NCBI GenBank assembly: GCA_016946835.1
Contig: JACVTC010000030.1
Coordinates: 439,001-503,000, forward strand
Direction of reading: 5' to 3'
Origin: Neocallimastix lanati (nom. inval.)
Lineage: Eukaryota; Neocallimastigomycota; Neocallimastigomycetes; Neocallimastigales; Neocallimastigaceae
Length of the DNA: 64,000 nt
Shown here: piece by piece, positions 34,971 to 52,471 of the stretch
Layout of the letters: the number at the start of each line of letters is the position of its first letter
How positions within the stretch are numbered: position 1 is the first letter of the stretch
Program-made: the position numbers and the translations under genes
Notes under the pieces: model-generated
What the model saw: the letters and a program-made list of their open reading frames with translations, nothing else
Told to the model about the DNA's origin: nothing
Databases searched by the model: none

Positions 34971-35684
34971 ATGACAGAAGAAAATGTTCAAGAAATTGAT
35001 ATTAAACAATGGAATCCTACATATGATGATTATTTACTTAAAACAGCAAATACTGCCGAAGTAGTTTGTAATTGGAATTTATTACGTAAAATATTACGAA
35101 TTAAAATAAAAGAATTATGTGAACAGAAAATGGCTGATTCTCCAGGTAATCAAATTATAAATGGAGAATCAGTAGAAGATTTTCAAATGCGTATATGGTC
35201 AATTCTTGATTCATTTGATGAACCTCCTTTTACAATTCAAAGACTATGTGAACTAACAACAATATCTCATGAACAGCATAAAACAGTATGGAAATATCTT
35301 CGTGCCATAGAAAAAGTATTGTTAGTAACTTCTTGTATTTCTTCGGATAATGATTTATCAATGGATATGATGACTCATTTTGAAAGTAATATTAAATCTA
35401 AAAATCTCATTGATCCCTTAAAGGTTAAAATTGAAAATCCTGATTTAGATACTATATTTGCTGATTCAAAAACACAAAATTCAATATCAAACAATAATTC
35501 AGAGGAAGGTAACGATATAAAAATGACACCAGATAATTCAGATAATATTAATAACAAAAAAGATACTAAAATGGAAATAAATGAATATGAAAATATAAAC
35601 AAAAATGAATTAAATAATGATAAATCAAATAATGATGAAAATAATAATTCAAACAATTCCAATGATATGGATATTTCTCAATAA
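34971..35684 (+). CDS. Protein phosphatase 4 regulatory subunit 2
   Basis: A single exon of 237 residues. Residues about 14-120 match the PPP4R2 domain: the YDDYLLKTANT start, then SVEDFQMRIWSILDSF and the diagnostic PFTIQRLCELTT, followed by YLRAIEKVLLVTSCIS. The rest (about 130-237) is a low-complexity Asp/Asn/Glu/Lys tail without recognisable motifs, as is common for the family. PPP4R2 binds the PP4 catalytic subunit and directs it, with R3 partners, to DNA-repair, centrosome and RNA-processing substrates. The ATG at 34971 follows an A-rich leader (AAAGAAA) and no upstream in-frame start is needed to complete the domain. No intron is seen. The gene faces GAA1 tail to tail, about 580 bp apart. 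Confident family call; the specific fungal role is inferred. Confidence 0.92.
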   Translation: MTEENVQEIDIKQWNPTYDDYLLKTANTAEVVCNWNLLRKILRIKIKELCEQKMADSPGNQIINGESVEDFQMRIWSILDSFDEPPFTIQRLCELTTISHEQHKTVWKYLRAIEKVLLVTSCISSDNDLSMDMMTHFESNIKSKNLIDPLKVKIENPDLDTIFADSKTQNSISNNNSEEGNDIKMTPDNSDNINNKKDTKMEINEYENINKNELNNDKSNNDENNNSNNSNDMDISQ

Positions 35685-35721
35685 AAAATTCACAATTTTT
35701 TATACTTCTTCAAATTTTATT

Positions 35722-35785
<64 letters not shown>

Positions 35786-36002
35786 AATTTATGTATAACT
35801 ATCAATATTAAAATAATATTATAATTTATCAAAATATGTATCTATGTATATTTAATAATTAATTATAAAAATAAATATAAATAAATAATTATAAACTAAT
35901 AAAATTATTGTAAAAATAATTATATAAAATAAGTAATAAAGATTTTACATAATTCCATTAAAATTATTAATAATAAATGAAAACTCTAATTATAAGAAAA
36001 GA

Positions 36003-36055
<53 letters not shown>

Positions 36056-36264
36056 ATTGTATTTTTTAAATTGTAAAAGGTTATTATTAAATATAATTAT
36101 TATTTGAATATTTATTTACTTTTTTTTTTTTTTTTTTTATTATTATTATTTGATTATTATTATTATTATTATTATTATTCTATTTTTTATTTATATATTA
36201 TTTATATTATGTTTTTTTTTTTTTTTTTTTTTTGTAATATTTAGTGCTATATATATATATTTTT
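35685..36264. other. Convergent spacer between PPP4R2 and GAA1
   Basis: Carries a poly(A) tract of about 55 at 35729-35783, an (AT)n run near 36022-36051 and T-rich tracts at 36120-36139 and 36211-36233. No gene seen; both genes must end transcription here. Confidence 0.6.
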
Positions 36265-40434
<4,170 letters not shown>

Positions 40435-41107
40435 TTGTATAAAACTTTACAACAATGAAATTGCAAAAAATTTTAATCTTTCAACAATTTTATTTTCTAA
40501 TTTATTTATTAATTATTTAATTTCTAAATTTTTTATATATAATTCTATATTTTAGTAAATAGTTATTATTGTTTTATTATTATTATTATTGTTTAGTTTT
40601 GCTAAATTATTATATTGAACTTTCTTTTACTTTTGTTTTTCCTTTTATTATTATTTATTCATAAAATATATTTATTTTTCATTTATTTATTTTTTTTTTT
40701 TTTTTTAAGCAATTTCAAAAATATTTTTCTGATTCTTTATTAATATTATAGTATTTATTTTTTAATACAGAATTCATAATTATATTAAAACCTAATATGA
40801 TTTAAAAATTATTTAATTAGATTTCAATTAATTAAATAATAATATATTATATTATAATTTTTTTATAGATTAAAATATTAAAAAATACATGAATCATACA
40901 TATAATCAAAAAAATTTATGGCCAAATATATATATTAGTTAAATAAAACTATATTAACAATATTATAAATTAATATGAAATGAATTAAAATAAATAAGAA
41001 TTATTATTTATGGTGGTAATTAAATCAATAATTATTAATTTTAATTTTTTTTTTTTTTAAACTAGAAATATTAATAACTAAATAAAAAAACATTAAAATA
41101 GAAATAA

Positions 41108-41140
<33 letters not shown>

Positions 41141-42045
41141 ATACATGAAAAATTTTATATTAATATTATAAAAAAAAAAAAAATAAGTGTTATGAGTTTC
41201 AAGAACAAAATGACCTCTAATTCTTCTCATTTCATCAATGATAACTCCTTGAGAATTAATATTATCATTCAAAACTCTATCTTTTTTTTTTTAGGCAGAG
41301 ATTAACGAGATGGGAGGACAATAAGACCTCAAGTCTTAAACGAATCAGACTCTCATTGAATTCTTTGCTATACCATTTCGGCATCGACGAGGACTTCTCA
41401 ATAAGTATGGCTAATATGAAAGACATTCCTTATACACTGCTTTACACAACAAGCATCTTTTTAGTGATCAATCGGAAAAAAATCAATAAAAAATTTATCA
41501 ATAAATTAAATAAGTTGCTTCCTAAATTCTTTAAATTTAAGACATTAAGGTATTCAATAAATAATACTTAACACAATATTACTATCATCATCACAACAAA
41601 GACAGTATGTATTAAGTTCTATCGACGCAATATTACTCTTAATATAAGAATTAATATTAAATTTAATTTCACATTTAATATGTTTTATCCATAAAAAAAA
41701 AATTTTTTTTTAAAATTCGTGAATATTTTAACGAAAGATAATATATATTTCCTAAAACTAAATTTTAATTTCTTTTATTTTCTGACCTTTATTTCATATT
41801 ATTAATAAATAACATGGTTTTTATAAAAAGAACGACAAAAATTAAATCCTATTAAGAGTATCTTTAACTTTTTATTTAATATAAATAGTAAAAAAAAAAA
41901 AAATTGATTTAAAAATTATTCAATTTTTATACTATTATTAAATAATATTGGTAATTTATAAAAATAAAATAAATAAATTGATATATATAATATAACAATA
42001 AAGAATACCTTTTTTTGTATATTTTATTTTTATTTATTCTTTTTT

Positions 42046-42084
<39 letters not shown>

Positions 42085-42752
42085 TTTTATTTTATTTTAT
42101 TTTATTATTAGATATATTTTTATTTTAATTTTTATTTCAATTTTTATTTCAATTTTTATTTCTGATATATTTTTTTATTATTAGTTATAATAAAATAACT
42201 ATTTATTTTAACTTTCATTGTATGATGACATAAAAATGAAAGATTAATTAATAATACTTATTTTATTTAGCCCTTCATAATATACATTGAAATAATATTA
42301 TATAAATATAGATAGTATTTTATTAGTAATAATATATATATAATCAATATTAAAATATTGATATTATTGTACTTTTATTTCTTTAGCTTTCCTTTTATAT
42401 ATATATATATATAATTTCATTTAATTTCATCTTTCTTCCTTCAAATTGATATTTTAAGTATTTTATATTAAATTTTTTTATCTCTATTTCTTTTTATTTA
42501 TACATTTAAATATAAATATATATATATATATATATATTTTTTTTTTGTTGTTGTTGTTTTTGTTCTTTTTTTTTTTTTTTATTTGTTTGTTTATTTTTAA
42601 CAAATTTGATTATAATAATTAATAGATTAAATTAATGGAAATTATTATAGTTATTATTGGAAAGTGTTCAATAGTAAAATATTTAGTGGTATATGTCTTA
42701 TATATTATATCGATTGAAATATATAAAAATTCTATAATATTATTGATACGAT
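40435..42752. other. Spacer upstream of GAA1, contains one coding-like fragment
   Basis: Mostly T- and A-rich spacer. Apart from the fragment at 41192-41572 no gene is visible. TTTA array at 42045-42085 and (AT)n runs near 42515-42538. Confidence 0.5.
41192..41572 (+). pseudogene. GC-elevated coding-like fragment, origin unknown
   Basis: A block clearly richer in G and C than its surroundings. An ATG at 41192 opens MSFKNKMTSNSSHFIN, which is lost at an 11-T tract (41282-41292). A second frame from 41293 reads RQRLTRWEDNKTSSLKRIRL, then LLYHFGIDEDFSISMANMK and a hydrophobic stretch, closing at the TAA at 41569. The two frames differ, so either an intron with no visible donor or a slippage in the T tract separates them. 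I do not recognise it; a transposon or horizontally acquired remnant is plausible. Confidence 0.4.
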
Positions 42753-43663
42753 TTAGTAATTGTACTTCATATAATTAATCTCACGAGCAACATAAGCAGT
42801 CAATTCAAAAACTTCACGAACACCATTAGTTTGCGAATTTCTATCTTTAGCAGAACATTCCATATATCTACAGGCACCTATCTCTTCAGCAACACTCTTA
42901 CCCTAAATTAATATAAAAATTTTATTTAATTAACACTCTAAATCTTTATTTATTTTGTAAATTATACAAAATCAATAAATTTATCAATTTTACCTGTTCT
43001 TATGAAACTGGTTGTTGATTTGATTTTCTTAATTTATCAATAACAATTGGATCATTTCTTAAATCTTTTTTACAACCAACTAAAATAATAGGTACGTATG
43101 GACAAAAATGTAAAACTTTGGAAATACATTTTTCCTTAACATTATCTAAACTATCTGGTGAATCAACAGAAAAGCAAATTAAAATAACATTGGATTCTGA
43201 ATAATCAAGTGGTTTGAACCGATCATAATCTTCTTGACCTAATTTTATAAATATTAATAAATTAATTAATACTTTTAATTTAATTTTTAAATATTTAAAT
43301 TAAATATATTTCATTATTATATTTTCATTTCATTCTAAATACTCTCACTATCAATAATTACTTACCACCAGTATCCCATAACACAATTTCAACATGTCCT
43401 CCATAAATTTCTACATCGGCGACATAGTTTTTAAAAGCTGTTAGAACATAAACCTATTATTCTAATAATAAAAGTATCAATATTTATTTTTTTACTATCA
43501 ATAAAAATAATATATAAAATTTATTTACTTATTGAAAGATACTAGTTTTAAAAACTATCAATAAGCAAGTTTTACTGCAACCACCATCACCAACTATAAC
43601 TAATTTACGACGATGAGTATTATAAGACGTAACAAATTTAAAACGACGAGTATTATAAGACAT
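42753..43663 (-). pseudogene. Rho-type small GTPase pseudogene with introns
   Basis: Four former exons remain: 43663-about 43529, 43453-43366, 43238-42994 and 42902-42753. They read as Rho1: [77 protein letters not shown] and YMECSAK. Two TAA codons break it: one after SIFQ, where Rho has Glu before VYVPT, and one after QQPVS, in place of the usual Thr/Pro before EQ/EE. Key residues are also altered: the P-loop is GDGGCSKT in place of GDGACGKT (the Gly before Lys is Ser), switch I is YVLTAFKNY in place of YVPTVFENY, and DTAGQE is DTGGQE. The end, YMKYNY, has no polybasic stretch or CAAX box. Introns are retained, so it arose by DNA duplication, not retroposition. Confidence 0.9.
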
Positions 43664-44496
43664 TTTTCTAAATATATTTAGATAAATAAAAAAAAATAAA
43701 TAATAATACATATATATTGGTATATTAAAATTTCTTTTTTTTTTTTTTTTATTTTAATTTTTATATTATTTACCATATCATTTAATTATATATACAATAG
43801 AAAAAATTTTAAATATTTTTATTGGAATTTTTTTTTCAGACTTTCCCTTGTAAGTCTGATCTCACGGAGTTCTATTTTTATTGTAATTTTAATATGAAAT
43901 TTATTAAATAATCAAAAAGAAATAATGTAAATAAAAAAAGTGAACTTTTAAAATTGGAGAAAAAGTTACAAAGTCTAATTAATTAATTAATAAATAAAGG
44001 TTATATTTTTTTAATAAAATATACTTTAAACTATTTTTATTGTGTTTTTAATATATTAACAAAAATAAAATAAATAAAAGTTTTAAATATTTATTTTATA
44101 TTTTTGTTATAATTGTTTCTGTGTTATTTATAAAAAATAAATAATCAAATATTATTAATTTTTATCCTATAAAAAGTTGTAAAATAATTCTCTTTTAAAA
44201 ATATGAATTAAAGGCAACTTTAGAATACATAAATTTATAAACTAAAATTAATATAAGCATATATATATTAATTAATATACATACTAAAAGATACTAAAAG
44301 ATATATAATAAATATGTAATAACAATTTAAAAAAAAATATATAATTATTATTAGTTCTTTAATATATTTAATAATATTTTATCTAATATATTTAATTTTA
44401 TAAATGTATTAAAAAAATATATATGAAAACCACCAAATAATTTACTATCAATGACTTTATTTAATAATAAAAAATAAATATATATAGATCAAAAAA

Positions 44497-44535
<39 letters not shown>

Positions 44536-44976
44536 AATAATATATATTATTATTTATCAATATTAATAATGATTCTTTGATTTTTTTTTTTTTTTTTTAA
44601 ACCAAGAAAGTGAAAATGATTATTTGAAAATTATAGTATTATAATATAATAGGAATGTACAAAAATTTAATATCACCCAGCCGTTATATGAAATAAATGA
44701 TATTAAATTTACATTTTAGCCAATAAAATATAAAACATTTTAATCATAAAAATATTATAAGATTAAAATATATTAATATATTATATTTAAATGGAAAAAA
44801 AGAAAAAGAAAATTGAAAGGGAATATTTCACATGGCCAGCCAAAAGACATAGCATTAAATTTTAATGTATATTATATATTAATTCTATTTGACTTTATGT
44901 CTTTTTAATTGTTTCTTTTTTTTTTTTTTTTTTTCATTTTTCTGTTTTTCTGTTTTTCTGTCTTTTTTTTTATCAT

Positions 44977-45008
<32 letters not shown>

Positions 45009-45015
45009 TTATAGA

Positions 45016-45105
<90 letters not shown>

Positions 45106-45314
45106 TTATTATTACTTATTATTATTACTTACTATTATTAATTATTATTATTACTATATTTATAATTATTCATCTAATCTCTTTTTAATATACAAATATA
45201 AAAATAAAACATATCTTATAATACTAAATTTAATGTCTCATCATTATTGTATTATAATTTTTTATTTTTTTATTTTTTTATTTTTTTTATTTTTATTTAT
45301 TTATTTATTTATTT

Positions 45315-45350
<36 letters not shown>

Positions 45351-45396
45351 TTATTTGCTATTATTTATTTATTATATATATATATATAATTATATA
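43664..45396. other. Spacer between Rho pseudogene and kinase 3' end
   Basis: Poly(A) near 44501-44533, poly(T) near 44580-44599, poly(A) near 44983-45008, and an ATT array at 45019-45104 followed by TTTA repeats to 45380. No supported gene. Confidence 0.55.
43836..43859. repeat. Short perfect hairpin
   Basis: Arms TCAGACTT and AAGTCTGA with an eight-base loop (TCCCTTGT), upstream of the Rho pseudogene start, followed by 'tctcacggagttct'. It does not fold as a tRNA. Function unknown. Confidence 0.4.
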
Positions 45397-46862
45397 TTAT
45401 TTATTCTTATTTTCTTTTTTAGCGTTTGATAATTGATGTTCTAATTCTTTTATTCGTTTTTTCAACGCTAAATTTTCTTCTTCTTTGGATTTTATAATTT
45501 TATCTTTTATTGATAATTCTAAAAAGTTAGATAATAAAAGCATATCTTCACTACTTTGTCTCTTCTATTATATATAATAAAGTTATATATTATTAGCATT
45601 AATAAAATATTATTCATAAATGTAATAATAATAATTTTTTAATACTTACATCAGTTGAATAAACATATTGATTTTTATTAATATCTTCATTTATAACAAC
45701 GTTACTTGTTAATGTATCTTTTATTTTACTATTAAGATTTATAGATGTCTGAGTTATCGAATTTGTTATACCATTCGAAGTTGATGATATTCTTGTGGTT
45801 GAAAATTTAGAATTAATAGTTGCAGAAATATTTAATTCATAAAGTTCATTAATTGTTGGCCTTTTGTTTGGATCATTTTGAGTTAACCAAAGAACAATTG
45901 CTGCTTCCTGTGGCCATCTTTTTACAAATTTTTCTGGTAAAATTTGTTTTTCTCTTAAATCATAAAACAATTTTGCCCTTTCCATTGCTGTTGAAAAAGG
46001 AAAATACAATTCAAAAAGTATAATTCCTAAAGGATATATATCAGATTGAACTGTATAATTTGATAAATTTGTATTGTTAACATCCAATTGTTCTGGTGAC
46101 CCATACTACATTATTGAATATTATAATAAATAAAACAATAATCTTAGAATTATGAAAATATTTCTCTTTTCCACTTTTTTTTTTTTTTTTATCTATAATA
46201 TATTTTCTTCATAATAAATAGGATCAAATATATATATATTAATTTCAAATTTTTTATTTCACTTACGCTGATAGTTCCAATTCCTATAGTATGTGATGAT
46301 TGTGGTAAATAATTTGTTAATTTCCTACATGAAGATCCGTTTATTGATTCCTGACTTTTCAATGTAGAGGGTATATTTTGATTTATTGAACTAAATGAAC
46401 TTTCATTATCTTTATTACTACTAAAATTTCCTAATTCATTTTTCATATCTGATGTCATCAGACCAAAATCACCAAGTTTCCATACACCTTCTCGAGGTGA
46501 AAATTTTTTAGTATTATGATCATTTGGAACCCAAAATATATTATTTGGCTTAATATCTCTATTTTATATTTATATATAATTATATACATATATATTAGTA
46601 AATAAATTTTCAAAATTCAATTAATACAATATGATTATTATTATTATTATCATTATTACTATTATATATAATATGATATATAATATGTTTTTTATTATTG
46701 TTATATATTATTATTAAATATTATATTATTATTACTATTATCCCTTTTTGTTGTTATTACTATTTATTGTTATTATTGTTATTATTGTCATTATTATTAT
46801 TGTTGTTGTTGTTGTTGTTATTTATTACTATTGTTATTATTATTCCTTTTTTGTTGATATTA

Positions 46863-46913
<51 letters not shown>

Positions 46914-49900
46914 CCATTTTTATTTTTATTAGAATTTATTATAATTATTATCACTTTTGTTTTTATTAGTATTATCACTTTTGTTTTTATTATTATTATC
47001 ACTTTTTTTATCATTTATTATTTATGCAATTATTAATATTTATTTAATTATTCATTTATTTTTATTTACTTTTTATTATTATTTATTTATTTATTTATTT
47101 ATTTTTATTTATTATTATTTATTATTATTATCATTTATTTATTCATTTATTTTATTTATTTATTTATATATTATTATTATTATTATTATTATTATTGAAT
47201 TTATTATAATTATATATTTACCTATGAATTAAACCTTTCGAATGAATATATTTAACACCTTCAATGATATCATTCCAAATATGTTTATTTTCTTCTTCAT
47301 CAATAAGAGGATAACCTTTATCATCTACTAATTCACTTGATTCATTTAATAATTTATTTCTATCCTGTAAATAATCAAAAAGTGTTTCTTGACAAAGTTG
47401 CATTTGAATACATAAAATAATATCAGATGTTGAAGGAACTTTCTCTTTCATTTTCTTATTAGTTTTCTTTTTATTAGTAATAGAAATATTTTGATCTTTA
47501 TCTTGGTTATTAGATGTATATGACGTTGTTCTGGAAAATATGGATGGTCTTTTGGACGATTTTGACACAAATGATTTATTTAGTGTATTTTGATTTGATT
47601 TTTCAGAAAAAAATGAATTTGTAGGTAATGAACTATTTATTATATTTTCTTTACTTCTTCTGCTTAAACTACTAATATCCATCATCTCTATTTGTCTTGA
47701 AAAAGAAATCGATGATGAAACATAATCTGGAAAACTTGATGATAAACTATCTCTACTATCTTTCATCTTTACATTACCTCTTTCAATGTAAGACGTTGAA
47801 TATTTATTATCTCTCCATCCTTTTTTTTTATTAATATCTATAGGAATGGATCTTGATAAATTTTTTGAACGTTTAAATAAGGTATCATTACTTTTATTAT
47901 TATTATTATTATTAATATTCAATGGTTTTGAATTTAATGTTGCATCATTATCTTCTTTTTCACTACCATATTCTTCATTTCCAGATTTTGTAGGTGATAA
48001 AACTATTTTTGGATTACATTTATCACCATCCAATATATTTACCTTATGATTTATCTTATTTTTTTTTTCTTTAATTATAATATAAATTGGTTTTTAAAAA
48101 ATAAAAATAAAAATAAAAATAAAAATAAAAATAAAAATAAAAATAAAAATAAAAATAAAAATAAAAATAAAAATAAAATAATATTAATAATAATAATAAT
48201 AAATAAAAATAAAAATAAAAAATAATATATAAATATGTATGTTTATATATATGTATATATATATGTATGTATTTATGAATATAAAATGAAAATATATATA
48301 TAAATTAAAATTAAAAATATATATATTAAATATATATATATATAAATAGATATACATGTAAGTTGTATTTATTATTAAATGATTAATAAAAGTATGTAAA
48401 ATTGTAATAGTAATTATCAAAATTAAATTTTAAAATAATTTATTAATTAATTCTTTACCTAATTTAATATTTGATTTCATATTTATTGAATTATCTATAG
48501 CCTCTTGTGTTGGTTCATTTTCCATCATAAATATTAAATCATTATCATATGAATTATCTTTATTTACATTTTTTTCTACTTTAATATCAGATAAATTAAT
48601 ATTTTTATTATTTACATCTACATCATTATTAATTGGTTTTTTTAAATCAAATAGGTTATTATGAGGTATATTTTTTGAATTAAAATATGCATTTAAACTA
48701 CTATTATTATCTACTTTTATATGTAAATTTTCGTAATGTTCACTATCAATATCCATTATATCATTATCCAATTTTTTTATTTTTTCCGATTCCTCAGTAT
48801 GTATATTATATTTAACATCTTTAACTGAATTATTTTTTGTGGTAACAACTTCTATATTTATATCATTAATAGATTTTGATTTCAAAACTGTTTTTTCAGG
48901 GTATTTTTTGTTTTTATTATCATTATTACTATTATCATTATTAATATTAATATAGGCATTTTTATCTTTAAATGAATTATTAATATGAATCGGTGAAACA
49001 AACGAAAAGTTATTATTATTTTCAAAATTAAATATATCATCTTCTAAACTATTATTCGTTAGCATCTCACTTTGAGTACTTGAATCATTATCATTTTCAT
49101 CTAATTCTTTCGGATTAACACTAAAGGAATGAGCCAAATTATTAGTACTTCCATAACTTGAATACGATGTTTCTGTATTTTCATTTGATTTTTTAAACTG
49201 TATTGATATACTATTTTCATCCGTTTCCATTTGAGAACTTTTAGAAGTTGATTCAGTTTCATTTTCTGATTTTGATTTAGATTCCGTATTAGTTTCTGAA
49301 TATGTTTCTGATTCGGTTTCTGACTCGGTTTCTGATTCGGTTTCTGATTCAGTTTCTAAATCTGATTCATATTCTGAATAATTATTGGATGAATCTTTTT
49401 CAAATTTAATTTCAAAACTTATATCTGTATTTGAATTTGACTCTGTTTCACTTTCAATTAATTTTGACTTTGAACTATTTTTTTTCTTAGATATATCAAA
49501 TTTTTGTATTTTATTATTTATGTAATTTTCATTTTCGATAGTATTTTGTAAATTTTTATTATAAATATTTTTAGTTGTATTTTTATTATTAGATTCCCCA
49601 TTATAAGAATTATTTATTTTATCTTTATTATTATTACTTCTAATATTGGTAGGAGTTAAAGAAGAAGTGCTCTTAAAATTAGCACTATTACTACTATTCC
49701 TTATGTCTAAACTTTCCACTCGATTATTATTTTTATTATTTATATTACTTCTAAAACTATTTAACGAATGATTTGATTGATAACTTGATTTAGGATTAAA
49801 AAATGACCTTTGTGATGAAGAATATAAATTTTGCCTTTCAAATGTTTTCGAAGATATATAGGATAGTTCAGATGGATCAGTTGAATCTAATTCTTCTATA

Positions 49901-51683
49901 TAAATACCTCTACTACTATATGATGATGGCTCTATAGGAATATTTGAATATTTTTTACTTTTTAATAAAAATGAATCATTAATAAATTTCATTTTATTAT
50001 TCCAACCATTATTATTTTTATTTTTAACTGATTCAAAATATTCATCTTCATCTTCATCTTCATCTTCATCTTCATCATCGCTTACCATAAAAACTGGAGA
50101 ATCATTATCCAGCCATGCTGAATAATATCTCACGACATTTTTATGATCTAATCGTGCCAAAAATTTAACCTCATTAACTATCTATATATTGTAAATATAA
50201 TATTATTTATTGTTGTTTTATATATAATTTTATAATATAAATTAAATTTTATATTCTAAATTAATTTTAATTATTAAAACAATAAATAAAATACAAGAAC
50301 AATACTTTATCAATAAACAAATCCTTGAGAGAGGGTATTCTTATAATTTTAACAGCGTATCTTATACCATCAAGCTTATTTTCTGCCTATTTTATTACAA
50401 TATATTAGTAACAAATAAAATTCACATATATTATAAATTTATATATAAAAATACCTCAAAAACAGCACCAAACGCGCCTTTCCCTAGTCTTCGTATTTGT
50501 ATAAAATCATCTAAATACCGACTTCTTCCATAATCGAGTAAATCTAATATATTACAATTTTTTATTGATTCATTTACGGAATTATAATCTGGAAATGGAT
50601 CCTCAATACTTTATATTATATTTTATATTCAATTATATAAAAATTTTGAATTTAATATATATATAATAAAATAAAATAAAACAAAAAAATATTACTAGTA
50701 AAATAATTAATCATATTATATACTTCGGCATATTTGAAGTAGATGGTGACAAATTTTCGGAAGACGGTGGCATTAATAATGATCTTGATGCAAAAATATT
50801 TTCTTCCTAAATTTTATAATATATTTTAATAATGTATTGAAACGTGTTATAAAAAATATATAATAATTTACATACTCTAATAGCTACTAAGGCTTGAATT
50901 ATTAATTGTTTAAAAGCTTTTTTATATGTTGAACGTACAGAAGCTAATTCTTCCATGAAATCTTCCTCCTCAATTATCTATTTATATATTATTATTATAA
51001 TTTCATTATAAATATCATTATTATACTATTATTATTACTATTATTATTATTATTACTATATTATTAAAATTTTTAAATTTTTAAATTTTTAAATTATTAA
51101 ATTATTAAATTATTAAATTATTAAATTATTATTACACCCATTTTTGAAAGTTGTTTGCATATAACATAAAATAATTGTTGATTAATTTGCGGTGATTGAT
51201 CATACATAGCACAAAAATTTTCCAATAATGATACTAAAAGCAATCTTCCTTGACGATTATTCCTTTCAGAATTTTGTTTATATAAATGGTATCTTGAAGT
51301 TTCTGGAATAATATCTTGATAATTTATACCTTGAACAACAAGGCCTTTAAAAAAAAAAAAAAAAAAAAAAAAAAGGAGGGAAAAATATATATACATTACT
51401 AAATAGCTTTTAAATATATTATTTCACTATATAAAAAAATTTATATACCTTTAATATTTTCTTTATCTGCATCGGAATTATATATATTATTATTATTTGA
51501 ATCATTTTGAAAAATATTATCAAAAGATGTATCAAAATCAGAATTATGTGAATATGAAGGTTTAAATGGTTCTTCTGTGGAAGAACTATAATCACTACCC
51601 AACTCCTCAATTCGTGAAATTGAAGAAGTACCTGAATTTTTAATATCAAATTCACTATTATCCTTTTTTGTTGATTTTGACAT
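45397..51683 (-). CDS. HRI-type eIF2-alpha kinase with a very large kinase insert
   Basis: Eleven phase-consistent exons: 51683-51449, 51344-51136, 50977-50876, 50806-50724, 50608-50455, 50386-50306, 50181-48459, 48068-47222, 46558-46267, 46105-45650 and 45564-45397; about 1449 residues. An in-frame ATG at 51707 is an alternative start. Residues about 115-140 carry RLLLVSLLENFCAMYD, the N-terminal HRI signature. The kinase has the Gly loop LGKGAFGAVFE (about 251-261), the VAIK-type lysine in YAVKII, EVKFLARLDHKNVVRYYSAW, IQMQLCQETLFDYL, HRDIKPNN, DFG and SPEQL, so all catalytic motifs are present. Between the strand after YYSAW and IQMQLC lies an insert of about 750 residues: acidic Asp-Glu repeats, Ser-Glu-Thr repeats and Asn/Ser-rich sequence. 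Inserts here are typical of eIF2-alpha kinases, but this one is far larger than usual. The C-terminus is a predicted coiled coil. The kinase would phosphorylate eIF2-alpha and curb translation under stress. Confidence 0.93.
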
Positions 51684-52306
51684 TTGAATATAAAATTTAT
51701 TAATCAATATTATATTTAATTTGTTATTAATAATAAATATTAATTGATATTTATATTAAAACATATATATAACTTATTATATAGATGTAAATATATATAT
51801 ATATTTATATAAAATATCTAATTTAACATAAATTAACTCAAAGTTTAAATTTCTAAATAAAAATAATAATAGTATTACAGATAAGATTTTAATCAATTAT
51901 TATTGTATATAAAATTCAAATTCTATTTTTCTTTTGATTAAAATATATATATTTATAAATTAATAATATTTATGATTTGAAAGAATTAAAATCTTTAAAT
52001 ATAATATATTAATTGAAGGTATATTAAAATAATTAAATTTATTGTATTTTAATACACTAATTAATTTATATTTTTTTTTTCAAAATTTACTATGTCTATT
52101 TTGTATTTGTCCTTAAAAATTATTAATGTTGTTAATGAAAGTAATAAATTTTTATTTTAGTATTTCAGTCATTAACACAGAAAAAATTTAAGATATAAAT
52201 TAATTTATCAAAATATTAATTAAATAATATTACAGTATAAAAATAATTAATCTATTTCACTGAAAATTAATTTAAATAATTTTATTTAAATCAATTTATT
52301 TTAATA

Positions 52307-52339
<33 letters not shown>

Positions 52340-52440
52340 GCATTAAATAATAAAGATTATCTTCTACTATTATAATGATTTTGATAAAAAAATTATTTAT
52401 TATTATTAATTTCTTTCCATTATATTTATTATTCTTATTG

Positions 52441-52471
<31 letters not shown>

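Noticed and set aside
42753-43663. TAA as a reassigned sense codon in the Rho gene
   Set aside because: RPL8, RRP15-neighbouring genes, PPP4R2 and GAA1 use TAA as a normal stop at the expected family length (RPL8, PPP4R2, GAA1), so these are nonsense mutations.
43836-43880. Hairpin considered as a tRNA anticodon arm
   Set aside because: No matching acceptor stem, D-arm or T-arm can be placed around it.
44909-45436. 175-codon frame rich in Phe, Ile and Tyr
   Set aside because: Composed of T, ATT and TTTA repeats and overlaps the kinase 3' end; no conserved segment.
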